A stretch of 64,000 nt of DNA. Origin: Treponema socranskii subsp. buccale. Its GTDB lineage: Bacteria; Spirochaetota; Spirochaetia; Treponematales; Treponemataceae. The notes below the pieces were generated by a model. The model was not told the DNA's origin, searched no databases, and worked only from the letters and a program-made list of their open reading frames with translations. Made by a program: the position numbers and the translations under genes. Positions within the stretch are counted from its first letter, which is position 1. Every line of letters begins with the position of its first letter. Of this stretch, positions 20,614-29,779 are shown in pieces. Location: the NCBI RefSeq assembly GCF_024181585.1, contig NZ_CP054258.1, positions 496,001-560,000 on the forward strand. Reading direction: 5' to 3'.

Positions 20614-20982
20614 ATGATTCAAATGCAGTCCATGCTTACCGTTGCGGATAACTCCGGCGCAAAAACGGTTCAGTGTATCAAAGTGCTCGGCGGCACGCAC
20701 CGCCGCTATGCCGGTATCGGCGATATCGTCGTCGTAGCCGTCAAAGACGCGATCCCGACGTCGACGATCAAAAAGGGTGCGGTCGAAAAAGCCGTTATCG
20801 TGCGCCAGTCGAAAGAATACCGTCGTCCGGACGGAACCTATATCCGCTTCGACGACAACGCGTGCGTCATCGTCGACGACAGTAAAAATCCGAAAGGCAA
20901 ACGCGTGTTCGGGCCGGTTGCCCGCGAACTGCGCGATATGGATTTTATGAAAATCGTTTCGCTTGCGCCGGAAGTATTGTAA
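20614..20982 (+). CDS. rplN: Ribosomal protein L14
   Basis: A 122-residue protein at the subunit interface, full length: [20 protein letters not shown] at the N-terminus and [20 protein letters not shown] at the C-terminus. Opens the spc-type gene block. Confidence 0.98.
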   Translation: MIQMQSMLTVADNSGAKTVQCIKVLGGTHRRYAGIGDIVVVAVKDAIPTSTIKKGAVEKAVIVRQSKEYRRPDGTYIRFDDNACVIVDDSKNPKGKRVFGPVARELRDMDFMKIVSLAPEVL

Positions 20983-20994
20983 GGAGCATTTCGT

Positions 20995-21312
20995 ATGCAA
21001 AAGAAATTTAAAATTAAAAAGAACGATAATGTGGAAGTGCTTGCCGGCAAAGATAAGGGAAAACGCGGCTCTGTCGTGCGCATCATTCCGAAAAAAGACA
21101 AAGTGATCGTTTCCGGCGTCAATATCGTCAAAAAGGCGATGAAGCGCAGAAGCCAGCAGGATCAGGGCGGCATCGTCGAAGTCGAAGCGCCGCTGCACAT
21201 TTCCAACGTCGGCGTCGTGTGCAAAAAATGCGGACGCCCGGTAAAGATCGGTTATAAAATTGACGGCGATAAAAAAGTTCGTGTCTGCCGTAAATGTGGA
21301 GAAACACTGTAA
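20995..21312 (+). CDS. rplX: Ribosomal protein L24
   Basis: A 105-residue assembly initiator with a KOW motif ([20 protein letters not shown]). It keeps a CxxC pair twice near the end ([11 protein letters not shown] and CRKCGETL), so it is the zinc-binding form. Its stop overlaps the rplE ATG by one base. Confidence 0.96.
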   Translation: MQKKFKIKKNDNVEVLAGKDKGKRGSVVRIIPKKDKVIVSGVNIVKKAMKRRSQQDQGGIVEVEAPLHISNVGVVCKKCGRPVKIGYKIDGDKKVRVCRKCGETL

Positions 21313-21863
21313 TGGACAATTACGTACCTCGGCTTAAGAAAGTCTACAAGGAAACTATCGCTCCCGCTCTCATAAAAGAGTTCGGCTATACGACGCCGAT
21401 GCAGGTTCCCGCAATCAAAAAGATTGTCGTGAGCATGGGCGTGGGCGAAGCGCTCACCAACAAGAAACTTCTTGATGCCGCTGTCGAAGATCTGGCGCAG
21501 ATTACGGGACAGCACGCGGTCAAGACAAAGGCTCGCAAAAGCATAGCCAATTTCAAACTTCGTGAGGGCAATGAAGTGGGCGCACGGGTAACGCTGCGCG
21601 GAACAATGATGTATGAATTTTTGGACCGCCTCGTCAATGTCGCCCTTCCGCGCGTTAAGGATTTCCGCGGTATCAAATCGACCGGATTTGACGGACACGG
21701 AAATTTTTCTCTCGGCATTACGGAACAGATTATTTTCCCGGAAATCGATTTCGATAAAATCGCGCGGATATCCGGCATGAATATCGCGATCGTAACGAGC
21801 GCAAAGACGGACAACGAAGCCCGCGCTTTGCTTGCCAAGTTCAATATGCCGTTCCGGAAATAA
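21312..21863 (+). CDS. rplE: Ribosomal protein L5
   Basis: A 183-residue protein that binds 5S r[18 protein letters not shown] and [20 protein letters not shown] are conserved, as is the later [18 protein letters not shown]. The ATG at 21312 (coupled, TAATG) is preferred over an upstream frame extension within rplX. Confidence 0.96.
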   Translation: MDNYVPRLKKVYKETIAPALIKEFGYTTPMQVPAIKKIVVSMGVGEALTNKKLLDAAVEDLAQITGQHAVKTKARKSIANFKLREGNEVGARVTLRGTMMYEFLDRLVNVALPRVKDFRGIKSTGFDGHGNFSLGITEQIIFPEIDFDKIARISGMNIAIVTSAKTDNEARALLAKFNMPFRK

Positions 21864-21873
21864 GTGAGGATCT

Positions 21874-22059
21874 ATGGCTAAGAAATCGATGGTTATTAAA
21901 GCCGCCCGCAAGCAAAAATATCCGACACGGGAATACAACCGCTGTCAGATTTGCGGACGCCCGCGTGGATATTTACGGAAATTTAAAATGTGCCGTTTGT
22001 GCTTCCGTAAATTGGCAAGTGAAGGCCTGCTCCCGGGCGTCACGAAATCGAGTTGGTAG
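21874..22059 (+). CDS. rpsN: Ribosomal protein S14, zinc-binding type
   Basis: A 61-residue type Z protein with two CxxC pairs ([20 protein letters not shown]), so it binds zinc. Short form as in Gram-positives and spirochaetes, without the zinc-free long paralogue's N-terminus. Confidence 0.97.
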   Translation: MAKKSMVIKAARKQKYPTREYNRCQICGRPRGYLRKFKMCRLCFRKLASEGLLPGVTKSSW

Positions 22060-22074
22060 CGGCAGGAGTGTAAA

Positions 22075-22473
22075 ATGAGTGCATCGGATCCCGTAGCGGA
22101 TATGCTCACCAAGGTTCGGAATGCGGTTGCTGTCCGCCACGAAAAAGTCGACGTTCCGACTTCGAAGCTGAAGCTGGAAATTGTCAAGATTTTGAAAACC
22201 GAAGGGTATATCAAAAACTTTAAAAAGGTTCAAGAAGAAGGGAAAAACGTTATCCGTATCTTTTTGAAATACGACGGTCAAAACAATTCGGTCATTCACG
22301 GGCTGAAAAGAATTTCGACGCCCGGACGCCGCGTGTATTCTGGCTTTAAAGATTTGCCGCGTGTGTATAACGGCTACGGAACGCTTATCGTTTCGACGTC
22401 GGCGGGCGTGACGACCGGAAAAAAGGCGACCGAAAAAATGGTCGGCGGCGAATTGATCTGCACGGTATGGTAA
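22075..22473 (+). CDS. rpsH: Ribosomal protein S8
   Basis: A 132-residue 16S-binding protein; in other bacteria it represses the spc operon. [20 protein letters not shown] at the start and [20 protein letters not shown] near the end are typical. GGCAGGAG upstream. Confidence 0.97.
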   Translation: MSASDPVADMLTKVRNAVAVRHEKVDVPTSKLKLEIVKILKTEGYIKNFKKVQEEGKNVIRIFLKYDGQNNSVIHGLKRISTPGRRVYSGFKDLPRVYNGYGTLIVSTSAGVTTGKKATEKMVGGELICTVW

Positions 22474-22485
22474 GGGGAGAGTGTT

Positions 22486-23025
22486 ATGTCAAAACTAGGT
22501 AAACTTCCCGTCGCTGTTCCGGCGGGCGTCACGGTAACGGTAAATCCCGATTCGATTTCCGTAAAGGGGCCGAAAGGCGAACTGCATCAGCATTACGGAA
22601 ACAATGTAAAGGTTTCGTTCGAAGACGGAAACATTTCCGTAACGCCGAACAATACATCGAAACAGGCGAATGCGGATCACGGTTTGTACCGCAGCCTTAT
22701 CAAAGATATGGTAATCGGAGTGACAACCGGTTTTTCGAAATCGCTCATCATCACGGGCGTCGGTTTTCGTGCCGAAGTCAAAGGCAAAGAGCTGGTGATG
22801 AACCTCGGTTATTCGAACGATTTTATCGCGCTGATCCCCGACGGTCTTACGGTCGCAGCCGATGCGAACGGCAAAGTTACGGTGTCCGGTATCAGTAAAC
22901 AGCAAGTCGGTCAGTTTTGCGCGGAAATCCGCAGTTTGCGCAAACCCGAACCTTATAAGGGTAAGGGTATCCGCTATGAAACCGAAGTCATCAGACGCAA
23001 AGTCGGTAAAACCGGTGTAAAATAA
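22486..23025 (+). CDS. rplF: Ribosomal protein L6
   Basis: A 179-residue two-domain protein near the factor-binding site. MSKLGKLPVAVPAGVTVTV at the start; C-terminal signature KPEPYKGKGIRYETEVIRRK. Full length, GGGGAG upstream. Confidence 0.98.
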   Translation: MSKLGKLPVAVPAGVTVTVNPDSISVKGPKGELHQHYGNNVKVSFEDGNISVTPNNTSKQANADHGLYRSLIKDMVIGVTTGFSKSLIITGVGFRAEVKGKELVMNLGYSNDFIALIPDGLTVAADANGKVTVSGISKQQVGQFCAEIRSLRKPEPYKGKGIRYETEVIRRKVGKTGVK

Positions 23026-23036
23026 GGTGAAGTGTT

Positions 23037-23399
23037 ATGATTAAAAAGATGGACGATAAAAACAGACGCCGTCTGCACAGAAAATTCCATATCCGCAAAA
23101 CGGTCTACGGAACGGCTTCCCGTCCCCGCATGACGGTGACGCGGAGCAATAAAAATCTGTCGGTGCAGATCGTCAACGACGATGAAGGTAAAACGCTCGC
23201 CTGTATTTCGACGCTTGAAAAAGAATTTGCAAACCTGAAGCCGACCGTTGCCGACGCTGCAAAGCTCGGCGAAGCGCTCGGCGCGCGTCTGAAAGACAAG
23301 CAGATTACGACTGTCGTGTTCGACCGCAACGGGTATCTCTATCACGGCGTCGTTAAAGCACTTGCCGACGGAGCCCGCAAAGCGGGAATCGTATTCTAA
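23037..23399 (+). CDS. rplR: Ribosomal protein L18
   Basis: A 120-residue 5S rRNA-binding protein. Basic start [20 protein letters not shown], then RLSVTR-like [20 protein letters not shown], and the closing [27 protein letters not shown] upstream. Confidence 0.96.
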   Translation: MIKKMDDKNRRRLHRKFHIRKTVYGTASRPRMTVTRSNKNLSVQIVNDDEGKTLACISTLEKEFANLKPTVADAAKLGEALGARLKDKQITTVVFDRNGYLYHGVVKALADGARKAGIVF

Positions 23400-23409
23400 G
23401 GGAGTATGT

Positions 23410-24045
23410 ATGGCAGAGCAGGAAAATAAAGAAGTAAAAGAAGTTAAAACTGCAGCCGATCCGAAGGACACGCCCCGCGCGGAAACTTCAAGAGACAACG
23501 CCCGTGAAGGCGGACGGGAACGGCGAGGCAGGGGCAGAGACCGCGGCGAGCGCAGAAGCGATGAAGAAAAAGAATTCGTTGAAAAGCTCGTCATGCTCAA
23601 CCGCACGGCAAAAGTCGTAAAGGGCGGCCGCCGCTTTTCGTTTGCGGCGCTTACGGTCGTCGGCGATAAAAAGGGCCGCGTCGGCTACGGGTTCGGAAAA
23701 GCGAACGACGTAACCGAAGCTATCAAAAAAAGCATCGACCGCGCAAAGCGCAGTCTCATCGTTTTGCCGGTAAAAAACGGAACGATTCCGCACGAGATGA
23801 TCGGCAAGTATAAAAGCTCCGAAGTGCTTATCAAACCGGCCTGTCCGGGTACCGGTATCATCGCCGGAGGTGCCGTCCGTGCGATTATGGACGCTGCGGG
23901 AGCGACGGATATTATTTCGAAATCGCTCGGCGCGAGCGCGTCCGTCAATGTCGTACGTGCGACTTTCGATGCGATCGGGCATTTGCTCGATGCAAAGGCC
24001 GTTGCTGCGGGCAGAGGCAAAACGCTCGACGAGTTGTGGGGTTAA
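23410..24045 (+). CDS. rpsE: Ribosomal protein S5 with N-terminal extension
   Basis: A 211-residue small-subunit accuracy protein. The conserved core starts near residue 58 (EKEFVEKLVMLNRTAKVVKG) and includes GYGFGKANDVTEAIKKSIDR. Ahead of it is an unusual extension: about 30 acidic residues, then an Arg/Gly-rich stretch (GGRERRGRGRDRGERRSDEE). GGGAG precedes the ATG. Confidence 0.96.
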   Translation: MAEQENKEVKEVKTAADPKDTPRAETSRDNAREGGRERRGRGRDRGERRSDEEKEFVEKLVMLNRTAKVVKGGRRFSFAALTVVGDKKGRVGYGFGKANDVTEAIKKSIDRAKRSLIVLPVKNGTIPHEMIGKYKSSEVLIKPACPGTGIIAGGAVRAIMDAAGATDIISKSLGASASVNVVRATFDAIGHLLDAKAVAAGRGKTLDELWG

Positions 24046-24048
24046 TCT

Positions 24049-24234
24049 ATGGCAGGTAAACTCAAAATTACGCTGAAAAAAAGTACGATCAGACAGAAGT
24101 CGGATGTAAAAGCGACCGTGCGCTCGCTCGGTCTGGGAAAGCTCAATTCGTCGGTCGTACACGACGATAACGCTTCTATTCGCGGAATGATTGCAAGGTG
24201 TTCTCACCTTCTTGCAGTCGAGGAGGCGAAATAA
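24049..24234 (+). CDS. rpmD: Ribosomal protein L30
   Basis: A 61-residue single-domain protein. KITLKKSTIRQKSDVKATVR and GLGKLNSSVVHDDNASIRGM match the family. Its stop overlaps the rplO start (TAATG). Confidence 0.95.
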   Translation: MAGKLKITLKKSTIRQKSDVKATVRSLGLGKLNSSVVHDDNASIRGMIARCSHLLAVEEAK

Positions 24235-24788
24235 TGTCGGATTACAATCCCGTACTTCACGCGCCCGAAGGCGCAAATAAAAAACCCAAGCGCGTCGGCC
24301 GCGGTTCCTCATCGGGACTCGGAACGACGGCGGGAAGGGGCAATAAAGGCCAGCAGTCGCGATCGGGCGGCGGCAATCCCTACGTCGGATTCGAAGGCGG
24401 TCAGATGCCGCTGTACCGCCGCGTCGCACAGCGCGGTTTTTCGAACGCGCGTTTTAAAGAAGACGTTCTCTATTTTAACGTTTCCGATCTCGAAGCGAAA
24501 TTCGCGGACGGAGAAACCGTCGACCGCGCTTCCCTCGTCGCAAAGGGACTTATGCCGTCGAAACGCAATGCGAAGATCAAAATTCTCGGCGACGGAGATG
24601 TGACGAAAAAGTTTTCGGTAACGGTCGATAAGATCTCCGCGTCCGCAAAAGAGAAAATCGAAAAGGCGGGGGGAACCGTTCAAGCCTCCGTCGGACAAAA
24701 CAGAAAAGAGCGCAATATCGCGTATGCGAAAGCGCGAGACGCGAAAAAAGAAGCGGCGGCAAAACCGGCCGGCGACAAGAAAAAATAA
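24234..24788 (+). CDS. rplO: Ribosomal protein L15 with charged tail
   Basis: A 184-residue late-assembly protein. The Gly-rich arm (KPKRVGRGSSSGLGTTAGRG and GGQMPLYRRVAQRGFSNARF) is canonical. The final 30 or so residues (from RKERNIAYAKARDAKKEAAA) are an extra Lys/Ala tail; most L15 end near 145-150. Confidence 0.96.
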   Translation: MSDYNPVLHAPEGANKKPKRVGRGSSSGLGTTAGRGNKGQQSRSGGGNPYVGFEGGQMPLYRRVAQRGFSNARFKEDVLYFNVSDLEAKFADGETVDRASLVAKGLMPSKRNAKIKILGDGDVTKKFSVTVDKISASAKEKIEKAGGTVQASVGQNRKERNIAYAKARDAKKEAAAKPAGDKKK

Positions 24789-24802
24789 CGCGGAGTTGAA
24801 TT

Positions 24803-26140
24803 ATGGCAGGCAATTCTATCGTGAATATGTTTAAAATCAAAGAGCTCCGCAGTCGTCTGCTCTTTACCCTGTTGATTTTGGCCGTTTTCCGTATGGGAAG
24901 CGTCCTGACCATACCGGGTATCGATGCGAACGTGCTTTTGTCCTACTTCGACGAGCTTGCGCGTCAAAACAAAAACGCGTTTGCGAGCTATATGGACTTT
25001 TTCGTCGGCGGCGCTTTTTCGAATTTTTCCATTTTCATGCTCGGCGTTATGCCGTACATTTCGACGCAGATCATCATGCAGCTTGCGGTGATCATTTTTC
25101 CGTCACTGAAGCGAGTCGCCGAAGAAGACGGCGGGCAACGTAAAATCGCGATGTGGACGCGGGTCGGCACGATATTCGTGTGTCTGCTCCAGTCCTATGC
25201 GGTGACGGTCTATGCGTCGAGCATCCCGAATTCGATCATCATCGAAAACAGGATCGCGTTCCGTATGCTCGCGATGATAACCGTTACGACCGGTTCCATG
25301 GTGACGATTTGGCTCGGAGACCAAATTACGTCGCGCGGTATCGGCAACGGCATTTCGATGATGATCTTTGCCGGTATCGTCGCGCGTCTTCCGAGCGCGG
25401 TCGTGGAACTCGGACGGAAAATCGTTGCGGGCGACGTACAGCTCGTGTTTGCGATCATCGTGCTTGTCATGTTTATCGGCATCATCGCGCTCGTCGTATA
25501 CGAAGAATCGGGCGAACGGAAGATACCCGTACACTACGCCAAGCGCGTTGTCGGACGGAAAATGTACGGCGGGCAAAACACGTATATCCCGTTTAAGATC
25601 AATCCGTCGAACGTCATCCCGCTCATCTTCGCGTCTTCTCTTTTGACGTTCCCGATCCAGCTTATTCAAATGTTCGGAAGCAATCGGAATTCCGCACGGT
25701 GGGTGTCGCGCCTCGCATCGTTCCTCACACCGAACGGAGTATGGTATAATATTCTGCTCGTCATCCTCATCGTCTTTTTTGCATACTTCTACACTCAGGT
25801 AACGCTGAACCCCACGGAAATTGCAAAAAACATCAGGGAAAACGGAGGTTCCATTCCCGGCGTGCGTACGGATAAAACGGAAGAATATCTGCAGCGGATA
25901 TTGAATCGGCTCATATTGCCCGGCGCGATTTTTTTGTGCGCTATCGCGATATTGCCGACCTTTATTCAAACGATTTTCAGGTTTCCGCAGTCGATCGCTA
26001 TGCTGATGGGCGGAACGTCGTTGATCATTATGGTCGGTGTCGATTTGGATACGATGAGTCAGGTTGAAGCCCTTCTCAAAATGCACCATCACGACGGATT
26101 GACGACGAAGGGCAGAATCAGGAGGTCGCGGAGCCTCTAG
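24803..26140 (+). CDS. secY: Preprotein translocase subunit SecY
   Basis: A 445-residue channel protein of the inner membrane with about ten membrane helices. Diagnostic pieces: FRMGSVLTIPGIDANVLLSY, the plug region GGAFSNFSIFMLGVMPYIST, GNGISMMIFAGIVARLP, and the conserved cytoplasmic loops RKMYGGQNTYIPFKINPSNV and NPTEIAKNIRENGGSIPG. Standard position between rplO and rpmJ; no adk or map follows. Confidence 0.98.
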   Translation: MAGNSIVNMFKIKELRSRLLFTLLILAVFRMGSVLTIPGIDANVLLSYFDELARQNKNAFASYMDFFVGGAFSNFSIFMLGVMPYISTQIIMQLAVIIFPSLKRVAEEDGGQRKIAMWTRVGTIFVCLLQSYAVTVYASSIPNSIIIENRIAFRMLAMITVTTGSMVTIWLGDQITSRGIGNGISMMIFAGIVARLPSAVVELGRKIVAGDVQLVFAIIVLVMFIGIIALVVYEESGERKIPVHYAKRVVGRKMYGGQNTYIPFKINPSNVIPLIFASSLLTFPIQLIQMFGSNRNSARWVSRLASFLTPNGVWYNILLVILIVFFAYFYTQVTLNPTEIAKNIRENGGSIPGVRTDKTEEYLQRILNRLILPGAIFLCAIAILPTFIQTIFRFPQSIAMLMGGTSLIIMVGVDLDTMSQVEALLKMHHHDGLTTKGRIRRSRSL

Positions 26141-26178
26141 GCTTTGCGTATAACTGAAACATTGCATGGGAGAACAGT

Positions 26179-26292
26179 ATGAAAGTACGAACCAGCGTAA
26201 AACCGATCTGCGCAAACTGCAAGGTCATCAAACGGGGCGGCATTATCCGCATCATTTGCACGAATCCGAAGCATAAGCAGAAACAGGGCTAA
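26179..26292 (+). CDS. rpmJ: Ribosomal protein L36
   Basis: A 37-residue protein, [20 protein letters not shown] at the start and NPKHKQKQG at the end, with the zinc ligands Cys11, Cys14, Cys27 and His32. GGGAGAA lies upstream. Too short to stand out among open frames, but placed exactly between secY and rpsM. Confidence 0.97.
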   Translation: MKVRTSVKPICANCKVIKRGGIIRIICTNPKHKQKQG

Positions 26293-26303
26293 GGAGAAAC
26301 TGT

Positions 26304-26672
26304 ATGGCTCGAATTGAGGGTGTGGATATCCCGAACAAACACATAAGCATTGCATTGACGTATATCTACGGTATCGGCCGCCCCGCGGCGCGCGATATCT
26401 GCGAAAAGGCTAAAGTAGATCCGCAAAAATTGGCAAACGATCTTACGGAAGAAGAGCTTGCCCGTGTGCGCGAAGCGATCGACAAAAATTACAAAGTCGA
26501 AGGCCGGCTCCGTACGGAAATCGGTTTGAACTTAAAGCGGCTTATGGATATCGGCTGCTACCGCGGACTGCGTCACAGGCGCGGGCTTCCGGTACGCGGA
26601 CAGCGCACGCGCACGAATGCGCGCACACGCAAAGGCAAAAAGAAGACGGTCGCCAACAAGAAAAAGGCGTAA
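26304..26672 (+). CDS. rpsM: Ribosomal protein S13
   Basis: A 122-residue head protein contacting L5 and the P-site t[23 protein letters not shown] at the start and the tail [20 protein letters not shown] are diagnostic. AAGGAG upstream, 11 bases after rpmJ. Confidence 0.97.
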   Translation: MARIEGVDIPNKHISIALTYIYGIGRPAARDICEKAKVDPQKLANDLTEEELARVREAIDKNYKVEGRLRTEIGLNLKRLMDIGCYRGLRHRRGLPVRGQRTRTNARTRKGKKKTVANKKKA

Positions 26673-26779
26673 GCGGAACCTTTGTCCGCGCTCGGCCGTT
26701 TTGTGCGGCATAAAAAGTGCGGATGCGTTTTGCGGCAAAAGATACGGCGCCGTCCGATGCGGCGTTTTTGGGAGATACA

Positions 26780-27160
26780 ATGGCTACGGTTAAAAAGCGA
26801 AAAGAAAAAAAGAGCGTATACGAAGGCAACGTATACATTCAAGCTACATTCAATAATACGATCGTTACGATTACCGACTTGCAGGGCAATACGATTGCAT
26901 GGGCGTCTTCCGGCGGGCTCGGCTTCCGCGGAGCGAAAAAATCGACTCCGTTTGCCGCTCAGTCGGTTGCGGAATCCGCCGTTCAAAAAGCCGCGAGTTA
27001 CGGCTTGCGCGAAGTCCACGTGTACGTTAAGGGGCCGGGAATGGGACGTGAAAACGCGATCCGCTCCATCGGCAGTATGGGACTTAAAGTAAAATCGATT
27101 TCCGACGTTACACCGATTCCCCATAACGGATGCCGCCCGCGCAAAACGCGCAGCATGTAA
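26780..27160 (+). CDS. rpsK: Ribosomal protein S11
   Basis: A 126-residue platform protein: [40 protein letters not shown] and the terminal [15 protein letters not shown]. Start set by GGGAGA. No rpsD follows as in many bacteria; instead a 200-base gap (27161-27360) with one hairpin (GCCGTTTT with AAAACGGC, about 27178-27206) precedes rpoA. Confidence 0.97.
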   Translation: MATVKKRKEKKSVYEGNVYIQATFNNTIVTITDLQGNTIAWASSGGLGFRGAKKSTPFAAQSVAESAVQKAASYGLREVHVYVKGPGMGRENAIRSIGSMGLKVKSISDVTPIPHNGCRPRKTRSM

Positions 27161-27360
27161 AACTGCGTTGCGGTATAGCCGTTTTCCGGCGTATGCAAAA
27201 ACGGCTTGTACCGTGCGGAACGGTTCATAGAAATTTATTAGTCGGGAACGGCGATGAGAGCTGCCGCTGCAAAAGGCGGGCGTATCGCATCGAAGTTGCC
27301 GATTTGGCTGATAGCGAAGAACGGCTCGTATTTGAGCTCTATTCTACATAAGGAGTTCGG

Positions 27361-28410
27361 ATGGCTCGCAAAAATCTGCTCAAAGGTTTTAAAAAGCCGA
27401 AAGGCATTACTTACACTCCGCTCGAAACGAATCCGAATTACGGAAAGTTTACGGCGTATCCTTTTGAAACGGGATTCGGGACGACGATCGGCAATACGCT
27501 CCGCCGTGTCCTGCTTTCTTCGATTCAGGGCTATGCGGTCACGTCCGTCAGAATTACATCGTACGGTGCTGACGGTGTTCCGCACGTTATTTCAAGCGAA
27601 TTCGAAGCGATTCCGAATATTGCGGAAGACACGCTGGAAGTTATCAACAGCTTAAAACAGATACGTTTGCGATTGCCCGGCGATACCGAGCAGGACACGA
27701 TTTTGTATGAGTTCAAGGGACCCGGCACGGTCAAAAGCGACGACTTTGCCAAAGAGGGCGAACTTGAAATCATGACGAAGGATGCCCTCATCTTTACGAT
27801 GACGGACGGAGCACGGGTCGATATCGAAATTCAAGTCGATTTGGGCAGGGGCTATGTTCCGGCCGAAGTAAACGAGCACTATATCGAAATCGTCGGTACG
27901 ATTCCGATGGATGCGATTTTTACTCCGATCGTCAAAGTAAAGTACGCGATCGAACCGTGCCGCGTCGGACAAAGAAACGATTACGACAAGCTCGTGCTCG
28001 AAATCTGGACGGACGGAACGATTTCTCCCGAAGACGCGCTCGCGGAAGCGGCAAAAATCGCCGAAGAGCATTTCAGAATTTTTATCAACTTCGACGACAG
28101 TGCGATTTCCGGCGGAGACGACGGCGATGAAGGGGACAAGCACATCCGCGAAATCCTCAATACGCCCGTAGACGAACTTGAACTTTCGGTGCGTTCGTCG
28201 AACTGTCTGAAAAATGCGAATATCCGCACGATCGGCGAACTTACGAAAAAAACCGAAGACGATATCACGAAAACGCGAAACTTCGGCAAAAAGAGTCTTA
28301 CGGAAATTAAAGAAAAGCTTCAGGAATGGGGTTTGACGCTCGGCATGACCGATTACAGTCATCTGAAGAATTTGAATATCACAAAGAAGGAAGAAACAGA
28401 TGAATCATAA
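27361..28410 (+). CDS. rpoA: RNA polymerase alpha subunit
   Basis: A 349-residue subunit that dimerises to assemble RNA polymerase. N-terminal domain with [20 protein letters not shown] (about 40-60). C-terminal domain (about 275-335) with [20 protein letters not shown] and the HhH-like [15 protein letters not shown] that touches UP elements. A short acidic Gly-rich linker ([13 protein letters not shown]) joins them. AAGGAG upstream; its end overlaps rplQ by 11 bases. Confidence 0.98.
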   Translation: MARKNLLKGFKKPKGITYTPLETNPNYGKFTAYPFETGFGTTIGNTLRRVLLSSIQGYAVTSVRITSYGADGVPHVISSEFEAIPNIAEDTLEVINSLKQIRLRLPGDTEQDTILYEFKGPGTVKSDDFAKEGELEIMTKDALIFTMTDGARVDIEIQVDLGRGYVPAEVNEHYIEIVGTIPMDAIFTPIVKVKYAIEPCRVGQRNDYDKLVLEIWTDGTISPEDALAEAAKIAEEHFRIFINFDDSAISGGDDGDEGDKHIREILNTPVDELELSVRSSNCLKNANIRTIGELTKKTEDDITKTRNFGKKSLTEIKEKLQEWGLTLGMTDYSHLKNLNITKKEETDES

Positions 28411-28954
28411 GATGGGATTTAATCCGCTTTCACGCACACCGGCACATCGCAGAGCTATGTCGCGGAATATGGTAACGTCTCTTTTTCGATTCGAACGCAT
28501 TACGACGACGCAATCGAAAGCGAAAGAAGTGCGCAGATCTGCGGAAAAACTGATTACACGCGCAAAAGAGGATTCCGTACACAACCGCAGAGAAGCGGCA
28601 AAGTTTATTTCCGATGAAAAAATCTTAAATAAACTTTTTACGGAAATCGGGCCGCGCATGAAAGAGCGTGCCGGCGGCTATACTCGCATTTTGAAGCTCG
28701 GGTTCCGCTGCGGCGATGCCGCCGATATCGTCATCCTCGAACTCGTCGACTATAAACTTGATACGTCGAGCGAAGAGGAAAAGGCCGAAAAGAAAGCTGC
28801 GAAGTCGGCGGAAAAAAAGAACACTGAAAAGAAATCGGCTCCCGAAAAAAAGGATGCGGAAAAGAAATCGGCTTCCGAAAAAAAGAGCGCTGAAAAGAAA
28901 TCGGACAACGCAAAAAAGTCGGCAAAGGCCGATAAAGCCGATGCTAAAAAATAA
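28400..28954 (+). CDS. rplQ: Ribosomal protein L17 with Lys-rich repeat tail
   Basis: The first 125 or so residues are ordinary L17 ([40 protein letters not shown]). The remaining 60 form a low-complexity Lys/Ala/Glu/Ser tail built from imperfect repeats of EKKSA-type units. Length 184 versus the common 115-140. The start lies inside the end of rpoA. Confidence 0.96.
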   Translation: MNHKMGFNPLSRTPAHRRAMSRNMVTSLFRFERITTTQSKAKEVRRSAEKLITRAKEDSVHNRREAAKFISDEKILNKLFTEIGPRMKERAGGYTRILKLGFRCGDAADIVILELVDYKLDTSSEEEKAEKKAAKSAEKKNTEKKSAPEKKDAEKKSASEKKSAEKKSDNAKKSAKADKADAKK

Positions 28955-28955
28955 T

Positions 28956-29004
28956 ATCGCAGAGTAAATCAGGAAACTGTCCGGAAACCAAAGTTTTCGG
29001 ACAG
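28956..29004 (+). repeat. Structured repeat family D, copy 1 (after rplQ)
   Basis: Starts one base after the rplQ stop. A common lead ATCGCAGAGTAAATCAGGAA is followed by hairpin CTGTCCGGAAAC / GTTTTCGGACAG at 28977-29004. The homologous copy at 29468-29517 has CAGTCCAAAAAC / GTTTTTGGACTG, so paired positions changed together. It may end or protect the ribosomal transcript. A further hairpin CGGAAAAC/GTTTTCCG sits at 29021-29040. Confidence 0.7.
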
Positions 29005-29061
29005 CACTTTAAAACGTTTGCGGAAAACCGACGTTTTCCGACTTACGCATGGGAGTTAAGT

Positions 29062-29316
29062 ATGTCTAAAAATCATCGAGGAACGGGTCTGCGCTCTTTG
29101 CCGTCTCACGGAAGAGACGAGTGCCCCGTCTGTCATAAAACCAATATCAAAGTTTTGTACGAAGTTGAAATCGACGGACAAAAAATAAAAGTGTGCAAAT
29201 TCTGCAACGCGGCGATGAAAAACAAAGCGCGGAAAGAAGCGCCTGCAAAAGAACCGGCGGCCGCTCCCGCAGCGGAAGCGAACGAAGCTCCCGCCGAAGC
29301 GACCGCGGAAAGTTAA
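29062..29316 (+). CDS. Small zinc-ribbon protein with Ala/Pro/Glu tail
   Basis: An 84-residue protein. Residues 1-55 hold a four-cysteine zinc ribbon (CPVCHKTNIKVLYEVE, then KVCKFCNAAMKN), preceded by a basic, Gly/Arg-containing segment (MSKNHRGTGLRSLPSHGRDE). The last 30 residues are Ala/Pro/Glu repeats, like the tails on S19 and L17 nearby. GGGAG precedes the ATG. The place directly after rplQ and the basic zinc ribbon suggest a ribosome- or RNA-linked role; no family name is claimed. Confidence 0.7.
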   Translation: MSKNHRGTGLRSLPSHGRDECPVCHKTNIKVLYEVEIDGQKIKVCKFCNAAMKNKARKEAPAKEPAAAPAAEANEAPAEATAES

Positions 29317-29381
29317 GCGAATACCGAACGGAATCCTGCAAGCGCGGTATCCGTTCGGCTCAGTATCTTTAACCGCTGTAT

Positions 29382-29424
29382 GGGGCTGTCTCAAAAGTCG
29401 GTTACTTTTTCGACAACCTGTCGA
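29382..29424 (-). repeat. Dispersed repeat family C, copy 2
   Basis: Reverse complement of 11379-11437 minus its internal 16-bp duplication: reads GGGGCTGTCTCAAAAGTCGG to CCTGTCGA on the plus strand. Confidence 0.75.
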
Positions 29425-29467
29425 GTTTAAAATTAAGTTTTTATATTATAATGACTCAATTTTAAAC

Positions 29468-29517
29468 ATCGCATAGTACATCAAGGAAACAGTCCAAAAA
29501 CTTCAGTTTTTGGACTG
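29468..29517 (+). repeat. Structured repeat family D, copy 2
   Basis: ATCGCATAGTACATCAAGGA lead and hairpin CAGTCCAAAAAC / GTTTTTGGACTG at 29490-29517. Differs from copy 1 at paired stem positions by compensating changes. Confidence 0.7.
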
Positions 29518-29666
29518 CCGCGGAAATGCCGCCCATGCGCGTTTTATATATACGCACTTCGGCGGCGTTTTTTTAACCGATATTTTTATTGATATTTTAT
29601 TGACATTTTTGCTGTAGACTAAAAAATACAAGGCTTGCAATTATATATAATGCAAAGAATTAAGAG

Positions 29667-29739
29667 TGGAGATAGCCGGGATCGAACCGGTGACCTATAG
29701 ATTGCGAACCTATCGCTCTACCAACTGAGCTATATCCCC
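29667..29739 (-). tRNA. tRNA-Ala (anticodon CGC)
   Basis: Full cloverleaf on the minus strand: acceptor GGGGATA / TATCTCC with the G3-U70 pair that marks alanine tRNAs, D arm GCTC/GAGC, anticodon loop TTCGCAA (CGC, reads GCG), T arm ACCGG / CCGGC with loop TTCGATC. 73 bases, discriminator A, CCA not encoded. Confidence 0.97.
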
Positions 29740-29749
29740 GTATTTCGAT

Positions 29750-29779
29750 ATTATACTACAAATCGATAATTTGTTGCAA
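29750..29779 (-). promoter_or_regulatory. Promoter of tRNA-Ala
   Basis: TTGCAA (29774-29779), 18-base spacer, TATAAT (29750-29755), ten bases before the tRNA 5' end. It overlaps the last codons of the HAD phosphatase gene. Confidence 0.6.

Larger units (their letters stand above)
29317..29666. other. Gap with hairpins and two dispersed repeats
   Basis: No gene seen. Holds a hairpin CCGAACGGA / TCCGTTCGG (about 29326-29358) without a T run, repeat C copy 2 (29382-29424) and repeat D copy 2 (29468-29517). The rest (29518-29666) is AT-rich, with TTGACATTTTTGCTGTAGAC near 29600 as a weak promoter-like match. Confidence 0.6.
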
